Shown: positions 1-8,436 of the stretch, piece after piece | How the letters are laid out: every line of letters starts with the position of its first letter | Position numbering within the stretch: the stretch's first letter is position 1 | Assembly (NCBI GenBank): GCA_010015675.1 | Contig: ML977013.1 | Location: 446,750-458,760, forward strand | DNA: 12,011 nt | Origin: Byssothecium circinans | Taxonomy: Eukaryota > Ascomycota > Dothideomycetes > Pleosporales > Massarinaceae | Reading direction: 5' to 3' | Notes under the pieces: model-generated | Seen by the model: the letters and a program-made list of their open reading frames with translations, nothing else | Told to the model about the DNA's origin: nothing | The model's database searches: none | Translations under genes and position numbers: made by a program

Positions 1-615
1 ATAGATGAGGTGATCGAAATACCCATTAACGTCCATGGCTGGCAGCAAGCTCCACCTCTCCGACCTCTGCGCTGAGTACGATACTTGAACTGGCGTGTTC
101 ACCTCCGACCAGGCATACTTACGATCGCCCGTACGCTCGTTGCAAGCGCTCTCGTCAAGTACTATCACCTGCTCCGCCTTATACGCCAGCTGGCAGCGAG
201 CTCGAAACGCTCGACGGAGGACTGCGTTACGCTCAACTGCCACTTTGGTTGCCGCTTTTCGACTCCACCTCATGCTGGCGAGGGTCTCCCAGATGGTTGT
301 TTGTGAGGCTTTTACGTTGTAATCGTCATATAAGAAAGCCTGCATTTCATCCAGGTAGGTATTTGGCCGGCCCTGCAGCAACTCTTTGAGCTTCTCGCGA
401 TGGTACTGCAGTAGCAACGGCGGCCGCCCCCGCCGTACGCAGGCTGGCGGGTAAGGCTGTCCCCAGTACTCCAGGCTGAGTCGAATCCTCCTAACCGTCG
501 AGTAGGCTACTTTGGTGTCTCTCCAGATTTTTGTGACGCTGACGTCGTCCTCAAGACGATCAATCACGGCCTGCAACACCGTCGGCGGCAACCTAGCTTT
601 GTTCGGCGACCCCAT
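1..615 (-). CDS. Tc1/mariner-type (DDE_3) transposase, N-terminal part, cut by the window edge
   Basis: Reading the minus strand from the ATG at 615 gives 205 codons with no stop, running off the left edge. No + strand reading of this stretch makes sense. Visible parts: an N-terminal helix-turn-helix region (about residues 12-52, with VTKIWRDTKVAYSTVRRI), an AT-hook-like RRGRPP (61-66), a second helical DNA-binding segment (about 72-120), and the start of the DDE endonuclease fold at IVLDESACNERTGDRKYAW (151-169). Asp154 is the expected first catalytic acid. The DES..NERT..R.YAWS pattern is characteristic of fungal Tc1-like DDE_3 transposases. The enzyme would cut and paste its element at TA dinucleotides. 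The second and third catalytic acids and one terminal inverted repeat lie outside the window. The visible half has no stop or frameshift, so the copy may be recent, but activity cannot be judged. Confidence 0.85.
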   Translation of the reverse strand, partial: MGSPNKARLPPTVLQAVIDRLEDDVSVTKIWRDTKVAYSTVRRIRLSLEYWGQPYPPACVRRGRPPLLLQYHREKLKELLQGRPNTYLDEMQAFLYDDYNVKASQTTIWETLASMRWSRKAATKVAVERNAVLRRAFRARCQLAYKAEQVIVLDESACNERTGDRKYAWSEVNTPVQVSYSAQRSERWSLLPAMDVNGYFDHLIY

Positions 616-738
616 GAAGTACTCACAGATTCTTCAAATGCATCAAAAGGTTGATATTTGGCTGGTAAATCCGTGTTTCAAATGACGTACGAGAATCGAT
701 TACTAACATGTGGGGCAGGTCACATGGTGAGCGGGAAT
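616..738. other. 5' leader of the Tc1-like element, end not located
   Basis: This is the stretch upstream of the transposase ATG, where the element's terminal inverted repeat and flanking TA target should lie. It is more A/T-rich than the coding part. No convincing terminal repeat can be called because the partner repeat is outside the window. Confidence 0.3.
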
Positions 739-1137
739 TTACGAAACGACAATATTAGACGCGATGCACCGCTTGGCTGCCGATGCTCCCCAAGGACCCC
801 ACTCTTCAACGTTTGGAAGTCGCTTAATTCGTTCAATGCACACAAGGGGTCGCCTCATGTAGTCTTGCCCCAGGTTGTCTGCGGCGACTCGAAGAAGCAT
901 CGAAGAAGCTTGGCGTATATCCAGGTCGTCCGTGGTCAGTGAGCGTGCTGAGGAGGTCGTTGCTGCGCCACCTACGATCACGAAGTAGTACCCGATCGAA
1001 TTCGAACAGTTACTACGCTCCTGCAGAATATGCTTTCTCAACGATGTGCGTCGAAATTCGCGCATACGCACAAGTGGCGTTGCGCTGCGCTTCCCACCTT
1101 CATCGCATGATGTTGCTGTGCCGCAGAGATGCAGCAA
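739..1137 (-). pseudogene. Possible relic of a nucleotidyltransferase-fold protein
   Basis: A 132-codon minus-strand frame contains YYFVIVGGAATTSSARSLTT followed by DDLDI (residues 50-74, about 916-990). This resembles the GG...T-x-D-h-D-h signature of nucleotidyltransferase-fold proteins. Ascomycete genomes hold many uncharacterised proteins with a hydrophobic-GGAA...S-R-T-D-D-D-I core of this kind. The following residues (ASSMLLRVAADN) fit the helix expected after the D-x-D pair. Upstream (1138-1420) the same strand has stops in each frame I followed, and the C-terminal half is not recognisable, so no full-length domain is present. It may be a decayed gene next to the Tc1-like insertion. 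The motif could also be chance, and only a profile search would settle it. Confidence 0.33.
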
Positions 1138-2030
1138 ATGCCATCATGCCAAGATTGCTGTACCACAGACCTGTGATAGAACCCGTTGCAACACGGCTGC
1201 ATCGCTACTCTCAACCATGCGCTGGCATCGGCGCGCTCTTTCCGACAGGAACTAAGTCCGTTCGTTGACCAATTCCGCTACCAGCCGTAGTCGACATGGA
1301 GATATGACTCAATGGTGGTGAAGCTGGCAAGCAGGAGGTGTTGGTGCTCTATGCATCGGCTACGATTGCACTTGTATATGTTGTGCTCCTGGAGCAGGAA
1401 TAGCATGCTCTTCAAGTGGTAATTATATTGGCTGGCCGCAAAGCCGCTTACTTCAGGTACTTAACCCATCTTGATTCAGCCCCACCAGAGGAACCCTGCA
1501 GATTCGGCGACTTCGAAGCCCATGTGGAATCTGACATTACGCGGCTTGTACGATACGCGGCTTCTTTGGCGCAGAGTACCCTGGGCAGTATACACGTGTC
1601 GATCGTCCCACAGCATCTGCTCACATGGGTCATCGCAACTTCTTACTGGCAGAGAATCGTGAACAATAGAGGCATCGCACATGGAAGATGCAGAGAAGAC
1701 TTGGCGTCGATCCGGTACCTGAATGTGTTTCTAGAATCTTGCTATTAATTCTGCTACTACCTTCTACTATTTTCTGAGCTCACTCCTGTGACCGTTTGCT
1801 GATAGAAAGGATCCGAAGGGGGGGCCAAGTGGGCTGCGCCTCCACGCCTTGTGGCGGCGCCTCCACCACGTGCCCTTCAAAGGGACCATTACAATTCACC
1901 GAGTCCAACATTCGTACCGTTATGCGAGAGTCATGGTAGCATATCAAATTCTGGCGGAGGCATTGGAAGGAGATTGGAAAGGTTTCTCCGGGACATTACG
2001 CTTCGTCACCCCACGCCAAAGGAAACCATC
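1138..2030. other. Gene-free region upstream of the GMC gene
   Basis: Only short overlapping frames with no recognisable motifs occur here, on both strands, for example 1416-1748 plus. The last 200 bases probably hold the upstream control region of the GMC gene. I see no tRNA and no long repeat. Confidence 0.5.
1836..1872. promoter_or_regulatory. GC-rich repeat/palindrome and E-box upstream of the GMC gene
   Basis: The 10-mer GCGCCTCCAC occurs twice, at 1836-1845 and 1857-1866, 21 bp apart or about two helical turns. The second copy lies in a near-perfect palindrome, GTGGCGGCGCCTCCAC (1851-1866), followed directly by a CACGTG E-box (1867-1872). Paired and palindromic GC-rich sites are common targets of fungal zinc-cluster and bHLH regulators. 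That a regulator binds here is inference. Confidence 0.35.
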
Positions 2031-2036
2031 TATATA
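2031..2036 (+). promoter_or_regulatory. TATA box of the GMC gene
   Basis: TATATA, within CTATATAGAG, lies 109 bases upstream of the chosen ATG at 2145. The distance leaves room for a leader of roughly 70-80 bases. Confidence 0.45.
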
Positions 2037-2144
2037 GAGTTCGAATTAAGACGGTTTTTTGTTCATTAAATCTCCAGCTCAATTCGAGAGAGTTTCTTGC
2101 AGTATTTTTACAGGTGCAGTGACGCCGTCTCCGTTATCGAAACC

Positions 2145-4068
2145 ATGTACTCTCGAATATCCACCTTGGCTCTGCTTGCGCGGGTATTTTCCGTCCAAGC
2201 GGAGTCCTATGACTATCTGATTGCTGGAGGTGGAACGGCTGGTCTGGTTATTGCCGGCAGACTTTCTGAGAACCCCAAGGTGTCTGTCCTGGTCATTGAG
2301 TCTGGACCCGATGTACGCTATGACGCCATCGTCCAGTCGGGAAACTTCACCTTCAGTAGTTACAACAAGTCCATCAACTGGGAGTACACGTCGACGCCCC
2401 AAGCAGGTGCGAATGACAGGGTGCTCTCGTACCGTGCTGGGAAGGCTGTGGGAGGAACGAGCATTGTCAATGGTCAGTCATCGTTACTGCAACGAGTTGA
2501 AAAGCCGATTTCTAACGCATAGTCAAGGCATGGTGTACATCCGCGGCGAGAGGCACAGTTCGACGCGTTCGAGAAGCTCGGCAATCCGGGGTGGAACTGG
2601 GGTTCGTTGTTCTCTTACGGCAAGAAGGGAGAGAGCTTCGAGGGGCCGAATGCTGCACAAACGGCGGCGGGTGTGACCGCTAACCCTGAAGACTATGGAA
2701 CAAAAGGGCCCCTGAACATCAGTTTCCCCTTCTCCATCACCAACTCTTCCTTTGGGAACAGCGCCCGAGAGACCTGGAAGTCGATAGGCATCAATCCAGT
2801 CACTGACCTCAACGGCGGACATACCTATGGCCACGCATCCGCTCCGGAGACATTGAATCGCGACAAGATGCTTCGATCATCGTCGGCTTCTGCGTACTAC
2901 GAACCTTTCGATTCACGACCCAACCTCAAGGTCATCCAGGGTACCGTGAAGAGGATCCTTTGGGGAAAAGACAAGAACAATAAAGCGGTTGCGAGCGGCT
3001 TCGAGTATGTAGATGCATCGAGCCAGACGGTGCAGATCAGCGCCAAGAAGGAGGTCATTATCTCTGCCGGTGTCTATCGAAGCCCACTCATCCTGGAAGC
3101 ATCGGGTATTGGCAACCCCACGTAAGTCACACTGGTCAAACTCCAAAGAATGCAAGAGCCAAATTGACATGTACTGTTACAGACTCCTGAAGAAGCTTGG
3201 TGTAAAGGTCAAGAGCGCCGTGCCAGGTGTTGGAGAGAACATGCTGGACCACCACGGCTCGGCCGTTGTCTACAACACCGCCAATATACTCGTCGGAGAA
3301 ACGCCCTTTGCAACCCTCGTGACAGCGCAGGACGTCTTGGGCAACAAGACGGCAACAATGGCCGCCTCATCACGCAGCCAGCTCTCTGCATGGGCCAAGG
3401 CCGCTTCCAAATACACGGGCGGAGCCATCGACGCCAAGGCCTACGAGAAGAGATTCCAGATCCAGCACGACCTGATCTTCAAGCAAAACGTGACAATCGC
3501 AGAGCTATTCCAGAACAATCTCGGGGGCGCCATCGTGTCGCAGTTATGGATCACGCATCCGTTTTCCTGGGGCAGCATCCACCTCAAGTCACTCGATAGC
3601 TTCAACGACCCCGTCATCGACGCCCACATCTTCTCGCTGCAGTTCGACATCGATATGCTGGCTGCGGTGGCACGCAAGGAGCAGCAGGCATACAGCACCC
3701 CGCCGCTGAGCACGTTTGTCGAGCCCAACCAGGTTCTGCCGACGAATGCGACGGATGCGCAGTGGACTGCTTACGTGCGGGCAAATGGTAAGCATTAAAC
3801 TCACACTTGTCCCTGCCTACGTGCATGTAATATCCCAAGTCACTAACAGCCAGCTTTAGGCGCAAACGCTATGCACATCGTCGGGACTTGCGCTATGCTG
3901 CCCCTGGACCTGGGCGGTGTTGTCGATTCCAAGCTCAAGGTGTACGGAACGAGCAATGTGCGGGTTGTCGACGCTTCAGTAATCCCAATCGAGCTGAGCG
4001 GGCACACTATTGGCCCTGTGCATGCGGTCGCAGAGAAGGCGGCAGATGTCATTAAGAAAGATTCATAG
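2145..4068 (+). CDS. GMC oxidoreductase (glucose/aryl-alcohol oxidase-like), four exons, apparent frameshift in exon 2
   Basis: FAD-dependent glucose-methanol-choline oxidoreductase, which oxidises an alcohol or dehydrogenates a related substrate. Exons: 2145-2472, 2528-3121, 3183-3787, 3860-4068. The introns are 55, 61 and 72 nt with GT...AG ends; CTAAC occurs near the end of introns 1 and 3. The ATG at 2145 has A-rich context (CGAAACC) and opens a probable signal peptide (residues 1-19), suggesting secretion. Motifs: GGGTAG (28-33, FAD dinucleotide), Glu52 (FAD ribose), GKAVGGTSIVN (99-109, first GMC signature), SPLILEASGIG (second signature), and AMHIVGTCAML plus SGHTIG near the C-terminus. 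The two likely catalytic histidines are 43 residues apart, as in glucose oxidase His516/His559. The exons total 1736 nt, one short of a whole frame: MVYIRGE and AQFDAFEKLG are in different frames around 2548-2556. It is therefore a pseudogene, a sequencing error, or uses an unusual splice. It converges on the SDR gene, with 96 bases between. Confidence 0.85.
2546..2556 (+). other. Apparent one-base deletion in the GMC gene
   Basis: The conserved segment after the first GMC signature reads MVYIRGE in one frame up to 2550. It resumes as AQFDAFEKLGNPGWNWGS in another frame from 2553. One base is missing in the short GAGAG run. An acceptor at 2550 would restore the frame, but it would remove the conserved GMVYIRG segment. 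Confidence 0.8.
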
Positions 4069-4164
4069 TTCGTGTAAAGTACAGCAAGCATTCTTGTGAA
4101 AACAAGCATGTTGAGGTAGGAAAGGGTGTCAATTAAATTAGAGTCTGTCGAGCTGCGTATCTTT

Positions 4165-5241
4165 CTAGAGCTTTTCTTTCACTCCAGCAAATTTGAGCTC
4201 CTCAAGTGTCTCGTCCCAGAGTTTTTCACTCATTTTGTGACCCTGGTCCGTATACATGGTCTTTGGCCAGCTATAATCCTGGTTAGCATTTGTGGCAGTG
4301 AACGGTAGTCGAAAACGAAGTTAGACTCACGATCTGACGATCCAATCAGTCCATGACCCATGGCTCTCCTCTCCCAACACCAGAGATGAGTGCAGGTATA
4401 TGCGAGACGCATCTCCCATTTTGCGCCCTATGATACCCATGAAGGCGCGTACGCCGAGGTTCATGATCCATGAGTTTACATCGCGGAAGAATGCTGTCCC
4501 CTTTGTAGCGCCAGGATCAGTGCAGTTGACGATGACTTCCTTTGGGCTAATCGTCTCGGCCAGTCTCGCTACAAACATCATGACCAGCAGCTTCGATAGG
4601 CCATACTGAGCGAAGCCATCATATTTGTCGGGCCGATCGAACGAGTCGAGAAGTCTTCCGTCGCCAGGGTCCTGCACGCTGACGGGGAGGCTAGCCCCAG
4701 AGTTGACGATGGACAGACGGCCAGGCTCGGACGACGAAGCGGTGGGTTTCAGCTTGGGCAAGAGCAGGAGCGAGAGCAGCGCCGTAGCAAGGTAATTGAC
4801 CTGAATCGTGACCTCGTGGCGGCCGCCCTCTTCGACGCGCTCGAACTTGAACTTCCCCAGGCCCGCATTGAGCACGGCCACGTGGAGCCGGTCAAGCTCG
4901 CGCTCCGCCCGCGCGGCAAAGGCCTGCACGGAGCGGAACGACTCCATATCGAGCTCCCACACTTGGATGCGGGCGTCCGGGAACTCGCGGCGGAGTGCGG
5001 CTGCGGCTTTCTCGCCCTTGTCCACGGAGCGCACGCCCATGATGACCAGGGCTGGCCGCCATTGCAAGAAGTTGCGGACCGCCTCGAAACCCAGACCCAC
5101 GTTGGCCCCGGTCACCAACACCGTCTTCCCCGCGAGGTCAGTGTGGGCGGGGATCGGCGGCACGCGAGAGAGCGTCTGCTTCCAGAAGTTGTGGGCGAAG
5201 GTGGCCTCGTACGAGGCTCTCTGTTTCAGTTGGGCGGACAT
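4165..5241 (-). CDS. Short-chain dehydrogenase/reductase (SDR), two exons
   Basis: NAD(P)-dependent oxidoreductase of the retinol-dehydrogenase-like SDR type common in fungal accessory clusters. It probably interconverts a carbonyl and an alcohol; the substrate is unknown. Exon 1 is 5241-4331 and exon 2 is 4270-4165, with a 60 nt intron (GTGAGT...CTAACCAGGATTATAG). The spliced length is 1017 nt, or 338 residues. Motifs: TGANVGLG (44-51, cofactor loop), NAG (125-127), catalytic Ser near 181-184, YGLSK (Tyr213/Lys217), and the DPGATKGT loop after the active site. The short last exon encodes WPKTMYTDQGHKMSEKLWDE, matching the usual C-terminal helix of this subfamily. Without splicing, the frame ends early at 4327. 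I prefer the ATG at 5241 (GCCATGT context, with LAGKTVLVTG about 36 residues in). The in-frame ATG at 5418 adds 59 unconserved residues. It is divergent from the Gfo/Idh gene. Confidence 0.88.
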
Positions 5242-5858
5242 GGCGGGCGTCCAATGGGCTGCAAGCCGGATACGCGTTTCGGTGAGCCGGATGGGCAGTG
5301 CGAGCGGTGTCTGCTCTGAACGTGACGGCGACTTAAGAGCAGGGCGCTGCAAAAGTAGGGACTCTCTGGCGAACCTTGGTGGCTTACGCATCACCGACTG
5401 CAAGGGCGAGATTGCCATGCAGACGGTCGGTCACTTTGCGTCCATGTTGCGCCGACACCCGCGTCTGGGGGGCGGCGCCGGGGCGATAGACTCTCCGTGG
5501 CAAGGGCGGCCCGTTCCGATCGTGCCCACTTGGCGTCTTGGCTGCGCGCGCGGACATCACGCCGAGCCCCTACAGGATAGTGTACCTGCGTAACGACACC
5601 TGCCCAAAACGCGCGCAGCAGCGAATGTCTTCACTCCTTTGGTCGCTCGGGGGAGATGCCCTGGCTCGTGTCCCCTTGCCGGTGGCATGAGCTTGGTAAT
5701 CAACAGACCTGGTAGCGGCGCGCTGGTACCATGGATAGGCTAGCTATAATCGGCAGAGCAACAGAATGCAGGACTTAAGAACATGAAGGCCACGTACCTC
5801 TACACACACACGTCTACATTGCCGCATACCCCTTTGAGCAGACGTGAGCACCTCCCGC
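5242..5858. promoter_or_regulatory. Divergent intergenic region between the SDR and Gfo/Idh genes
   Basis: About 617 bases separate the two start codons, and I support no gene here. It contains a GC-rich palindrome CGGCGCCG at 5473-5480, inside GGCGGCGCC, which also occurs upstream of the GMC gene at 1853-1861. A TATAAT sits at 5745-5750, 109 bases before the Gfo/Idh start. An ATG at 5783 opens an out-of-frame reading frame overlapping that start. It would act as an upstream ORF if transcription begins before it. Confidence 0.5.
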
Positions 5859-7243
5859 ATGGATATCCTAGGTGCTTTCATACGCAACTGGCGTCAGTTC
5901 AATCCTCCTGTGGCTTCCAAGCAAGAAGATGCGCTCAAGTTCGGGATTCTGGGCGCGGCCAACATAGCGTCAGACTCCCCATATACACATGATCCACAAG
6001 CTGACTCAGGCCCGACAGTCCCCTGGCCCTCATCCTCCCCGCCAAGAGCCATTCACAGGTCATCATCTACGCCGTTGCGGCACGTGACAAGACTCGCGCG
6101 ACCGCCTTTGCCAAAACGCACGGCATCCCAGTGGTGAAAGATAGTTACGAAGGTATGATTCCACGTCTGCATGTAGCTAACTATTGTTCGGCGCTGATTG
6201 ATCGATTAGATATTCTAGACGACCCGGCCATTGATGTCGTCTACATTCCCCTCCCCACCGGGCTGCACCTGGAGTGGGCGCTGAAGGCGCTCGCCAAAGG
6301 GAAACATGTCCTGCTTGAGAAGCCAGCCACCGCTAACGCCCAAGAGGCTGAGATCCTCCACCACCACCGTCTGCTCAACCAGTCTAGCGAGGGCCCAATC
6401 CTCATGGAAGCCTTCCACAGCCGCTTCGCGCCCGGCTGGCAGCAGTTTCTGGCGGTTCTGGATCCGCCCAACGTCTCTCATGCCATCGCAAAGGCCATTG
6501 TACCCTCCTATATCGCCAGTGACGACGACATTCGCTTCAACTACAGCGTAGGCGGCGGTGCCCTCCTGGATCTCGGCACATATCCCCTCGCGTCGATTCG
6601 GGATGCCTTTGGCGCAGAGCCTGAGGAATGCATAGACGCGAGGTTGACGCCAATGGCGCCGCCACGCGAGAAATGCGACCACACGTTCCACGCCAAGTTT
6701 CGCTTTCCCAACGGTGGCATCGGCGAGATCGACGGCACGCTCCGTGCGCCAAAGACGCACCTCTCGCTACCCACCATCACCGTCACCCACAAGCCCGTCC
6801 CTGCGCCGGAAGAGGCGGAGAAGGCTGGCGGCATGGGCGTTGAGGCGACCAGAACGCGCAAAGTAACATTCTGCAACCTGCTGTGGTCGACCAACTACCA
6901 CTACGTCACCGTGGAAGACAAGTTTGAGATAATAGACGCTGGCTCGTCGACGGTGAAGCGTGAATACACCAAGACAGAAACCAAGAAGGCCTACACGTTC
7001 CACGAGATGGGTCGGGATGCGGCCGGCGAGATCCACTGGTCGACCTATCGGTACATGCTCGAGGAGTTTGTCAACAAGATCAAGGGTCGCGAGGGCTCTG
7101 GCGTCTTCGTCTCGCATGAGGAAAGCATCGCGCAGTCTCGCGCGTTGGACATGATATACGAAAAGTCTGGACTGGGTCTACGACTGACTTCCAAGCGAGC
7201 TTCTGAATTGGCCCAAGTGTTCGCTAAAACCTCCGCTGCCTAA
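5859..7243 (+). CDS. Gfo/Idh/MocA-family dehydrogenase (dimeric dihydrodiol / NADP-xylose dehydrogenase-like), three exons
   Basis: NAD(P)-dependent oxidoreductase acting on a sugar, dihydrodiol or similar hydroxylated substrate; the exact substrate is unknown. Exons: 5859-5968, 6010-6152, 6210-7243, together 1287 nt or 428 residues. Intron 1 is only 41 nt and intron 2 is 57 nt (CTAAC present). Skipping either breaks the conserved frame. Motifs: an N-terminal Rossmann fold with FGILGAANIA (28-37), VAARDKTRATAFAKTHGIP after the second strand, DDPAIDVVYIPLPTGLH, EKP at 121-123 (Lys122 is the conserved active-site lysine), and the C-terminal substrate-domain motif LLDLGTYPL (about 203-211). The ATG at 5859 has weak context but begins the family-like leader before FNPP. 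The stop TAA is at 7241-7243. Its position in a divergent pair with the SDR suggests joint control, which is inference. Confidence 0.88.
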
Positions 7244-7323
7244 GAGTATTTTCTAGCGTCCACCAGGAAATATTCATATATGGGGTTCTGTTCGTTTGAG
7301 AACATTTGTATCTAACCATCTTC

Positions 7324-7339
7324 GGGGGGTTTTTTTTTT
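7324..7339. repeat. G6-T10 homopolymer tract
   Basis: Six G followed by ten T, in the spacer between the Gfo/Idh stop and the regulator fragment. It is a simple low-complexity tract prone to length errors, and no function is evident. Confidence 0.7.
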
Positions 7340-7461
7340 CTTTGAAGTACGCCTGCCTGTATGCTCCGTGCCGCTCCAAGCCAGAGACAATCGAGTCAAT
7401 CGATGCGATGAGGGAATGAAGAGGGAAACAGGGCTTTCTAAGATGTGTCTATGTCTAATGT

Positions 7462-8037
7462 CTATGTCGCGCACCGCAACATTTGCCGCAGCTGGTGCAG
7501 CCTCTCCTGTATTTGTCGCTTTAGGTTATTCAAAACATTTCGGTCCACATTTACATAACTCTCGTTGATGGATATGGGCGGATGCGGGGTCGCCAGGTAC
7601 AAGTCCAGCGCCTGGCATTGGTGGTCGATGAGGTGCGAACAGAGCTGCACAACGAGGACCATGCGGACGCTCTTCATTATCTTGTTCTCGCGAATGCTCA
7701 GGTAGGCATCGTGTTGCAGGGCGAGGAGTATCGCCAAGTAGACCTCCAGGATCAACGTGTTGCACACCATGACGAGATGCCTGATGCTCGCGTGCGATCG
7801 AGCTTGTACCGTCATGGCTTCTCCGCCGACGCTCAGGCTAGATAGAATGCCAAAGTAGCCGTTTCCAGAGGTCGGTGACGGCGTCATCATGGCACCATAC
7901 ATCATGCTTGTCTGGCGGTCTGCCTGCTCCGCGTACAGATTCAGCAGAATGTCCAGCAGGAGATGCGCTGTTCTGACGCGCAACATGGAAAATGGCCGAA
8001 ATCCCTTTGGCAGGGGAGCAAGGCGGTCAGCTTGCAT
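7462..8037 (-). pseudogene. C-terminal part of a probable fungal pathway-specific transcription factor, no DNA-binding domain seen
   Basis: A 191-codon minus-strand frame lies between the dehydrogenase and the exporter. It is mostly alpha-helical, with hydrophobic runs such as TAHLLLDILLNLY, SIRHLVMVCNTLILEVYLAI and MVLVVQLCSHLIDHQCQALD, then a basic helix NVLNNLKRQIQERLHQLRQ. This architecture resembles the C-terminal halves of AflR-like Zn2Cys6 regulators of secondary-metabolite clusters. No Cx2Cx6C zinc cluster appears in the roughly 400 bases up to the exporter start. Two codons before the ATG there is a TGA at 8041-8043 in the same frame. Before it come 57 more open codons (8044-8214), rich in Ser/Glu/Ala. 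The gene may therefore be truncated, interrupted by a nonsense codon, or have introns I cannot resolve. Family assignment is by pattern only. A non-regulatory hypothetical protein remains possible. Confidence 0.45.
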
Positions 8038-8340
8038 GTGTCAGCGCAGAAGCGAGACAGGGTGTCTCGGGTGGCTTTGTTTGATTGCTTTGTGTAATGT
8101 AACGCGAGCTGCCCGTCGGCTGGATACTTGCGCCGCGAACGAGGCTGCACCAACGCCCACGGGAGACAGTTGCTCCGAGAAAATGTACTCTGAGCTGATT
8201 TCGTCCGGGAACTCTCATTGCTCGCTTTGTGAGGTTGTTTCGTCCGAGAGAACTGGATGCTCACGTAATGAGCTGGTATTGTCTACGAGAGCTTAAGGCT
8301 CGTCACTCGCTTGATGCGCTTTCCACAGCATCCAATCCGC

Positions 8341-8390
8341 TCCTTCTTCCCTTCTCTCTTCCTCGCCCTCACGCTTGCACCGAGTATAAG
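8341..8390 (+). promoter_or_regulatory. Core promoter of the MFS gene: pyrimidine tract and TATA box
   Basis: A C/T-rich stretch at 8341-8372 is followed by TATAAG at 8385-8390, 47 bases before the ATG at 8437. This is a typical arrangement for well-expressed filamentous-fungal genes. Confidence 0.45.
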
Positions 8391-8436
8391 AGTCTGTTTG
8401 GTTTGCAACCATCACCTGCACTTGCATCCATCAGCC

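Noticed and set aside
85..322. Overlapping plus-strand frames at the left end
   Set aside because: They are antisense to the minus-strand transposase, whose DES...NERT motif is decisive.
1416..1748. 110-codon plus-strand frame
   Set aside because: It has no motif, no splice-supported extension and overlapping minus-strand frames of similar length. It is not distinguishable from chance.
2473..2550. Alternative 78-nt first GMC intron (acceptor at 2550) that restores the frame
   Set aside because: It would delete GMVYIRG, part of the conserved first GMC signature, and the acceptor lacks a pyrimidine tract.
5242..5418. N-terminal extension of the SDR from the ATG at 5418
   Set aside because: The 59 extra residues are low-complexity and basic, and the ATG at 5241 gives the usual family start with better context.
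4808..5593. 261-codon plus-strand frame over the SDR gene
   Set aside because: It is antisense to the clear SDR frame, has no recognisable motif and an Arg/Ser-rich composition typical of a GC-rich shadow frame.
8031..8150. Possible 120-nt intron joining the upstream open frame to the regulator fragment
   Set aside because: It has one weak donor (GTGCAG), is longer than the other introns here, and still yields no zinc cluster. It is left as a possibility only.
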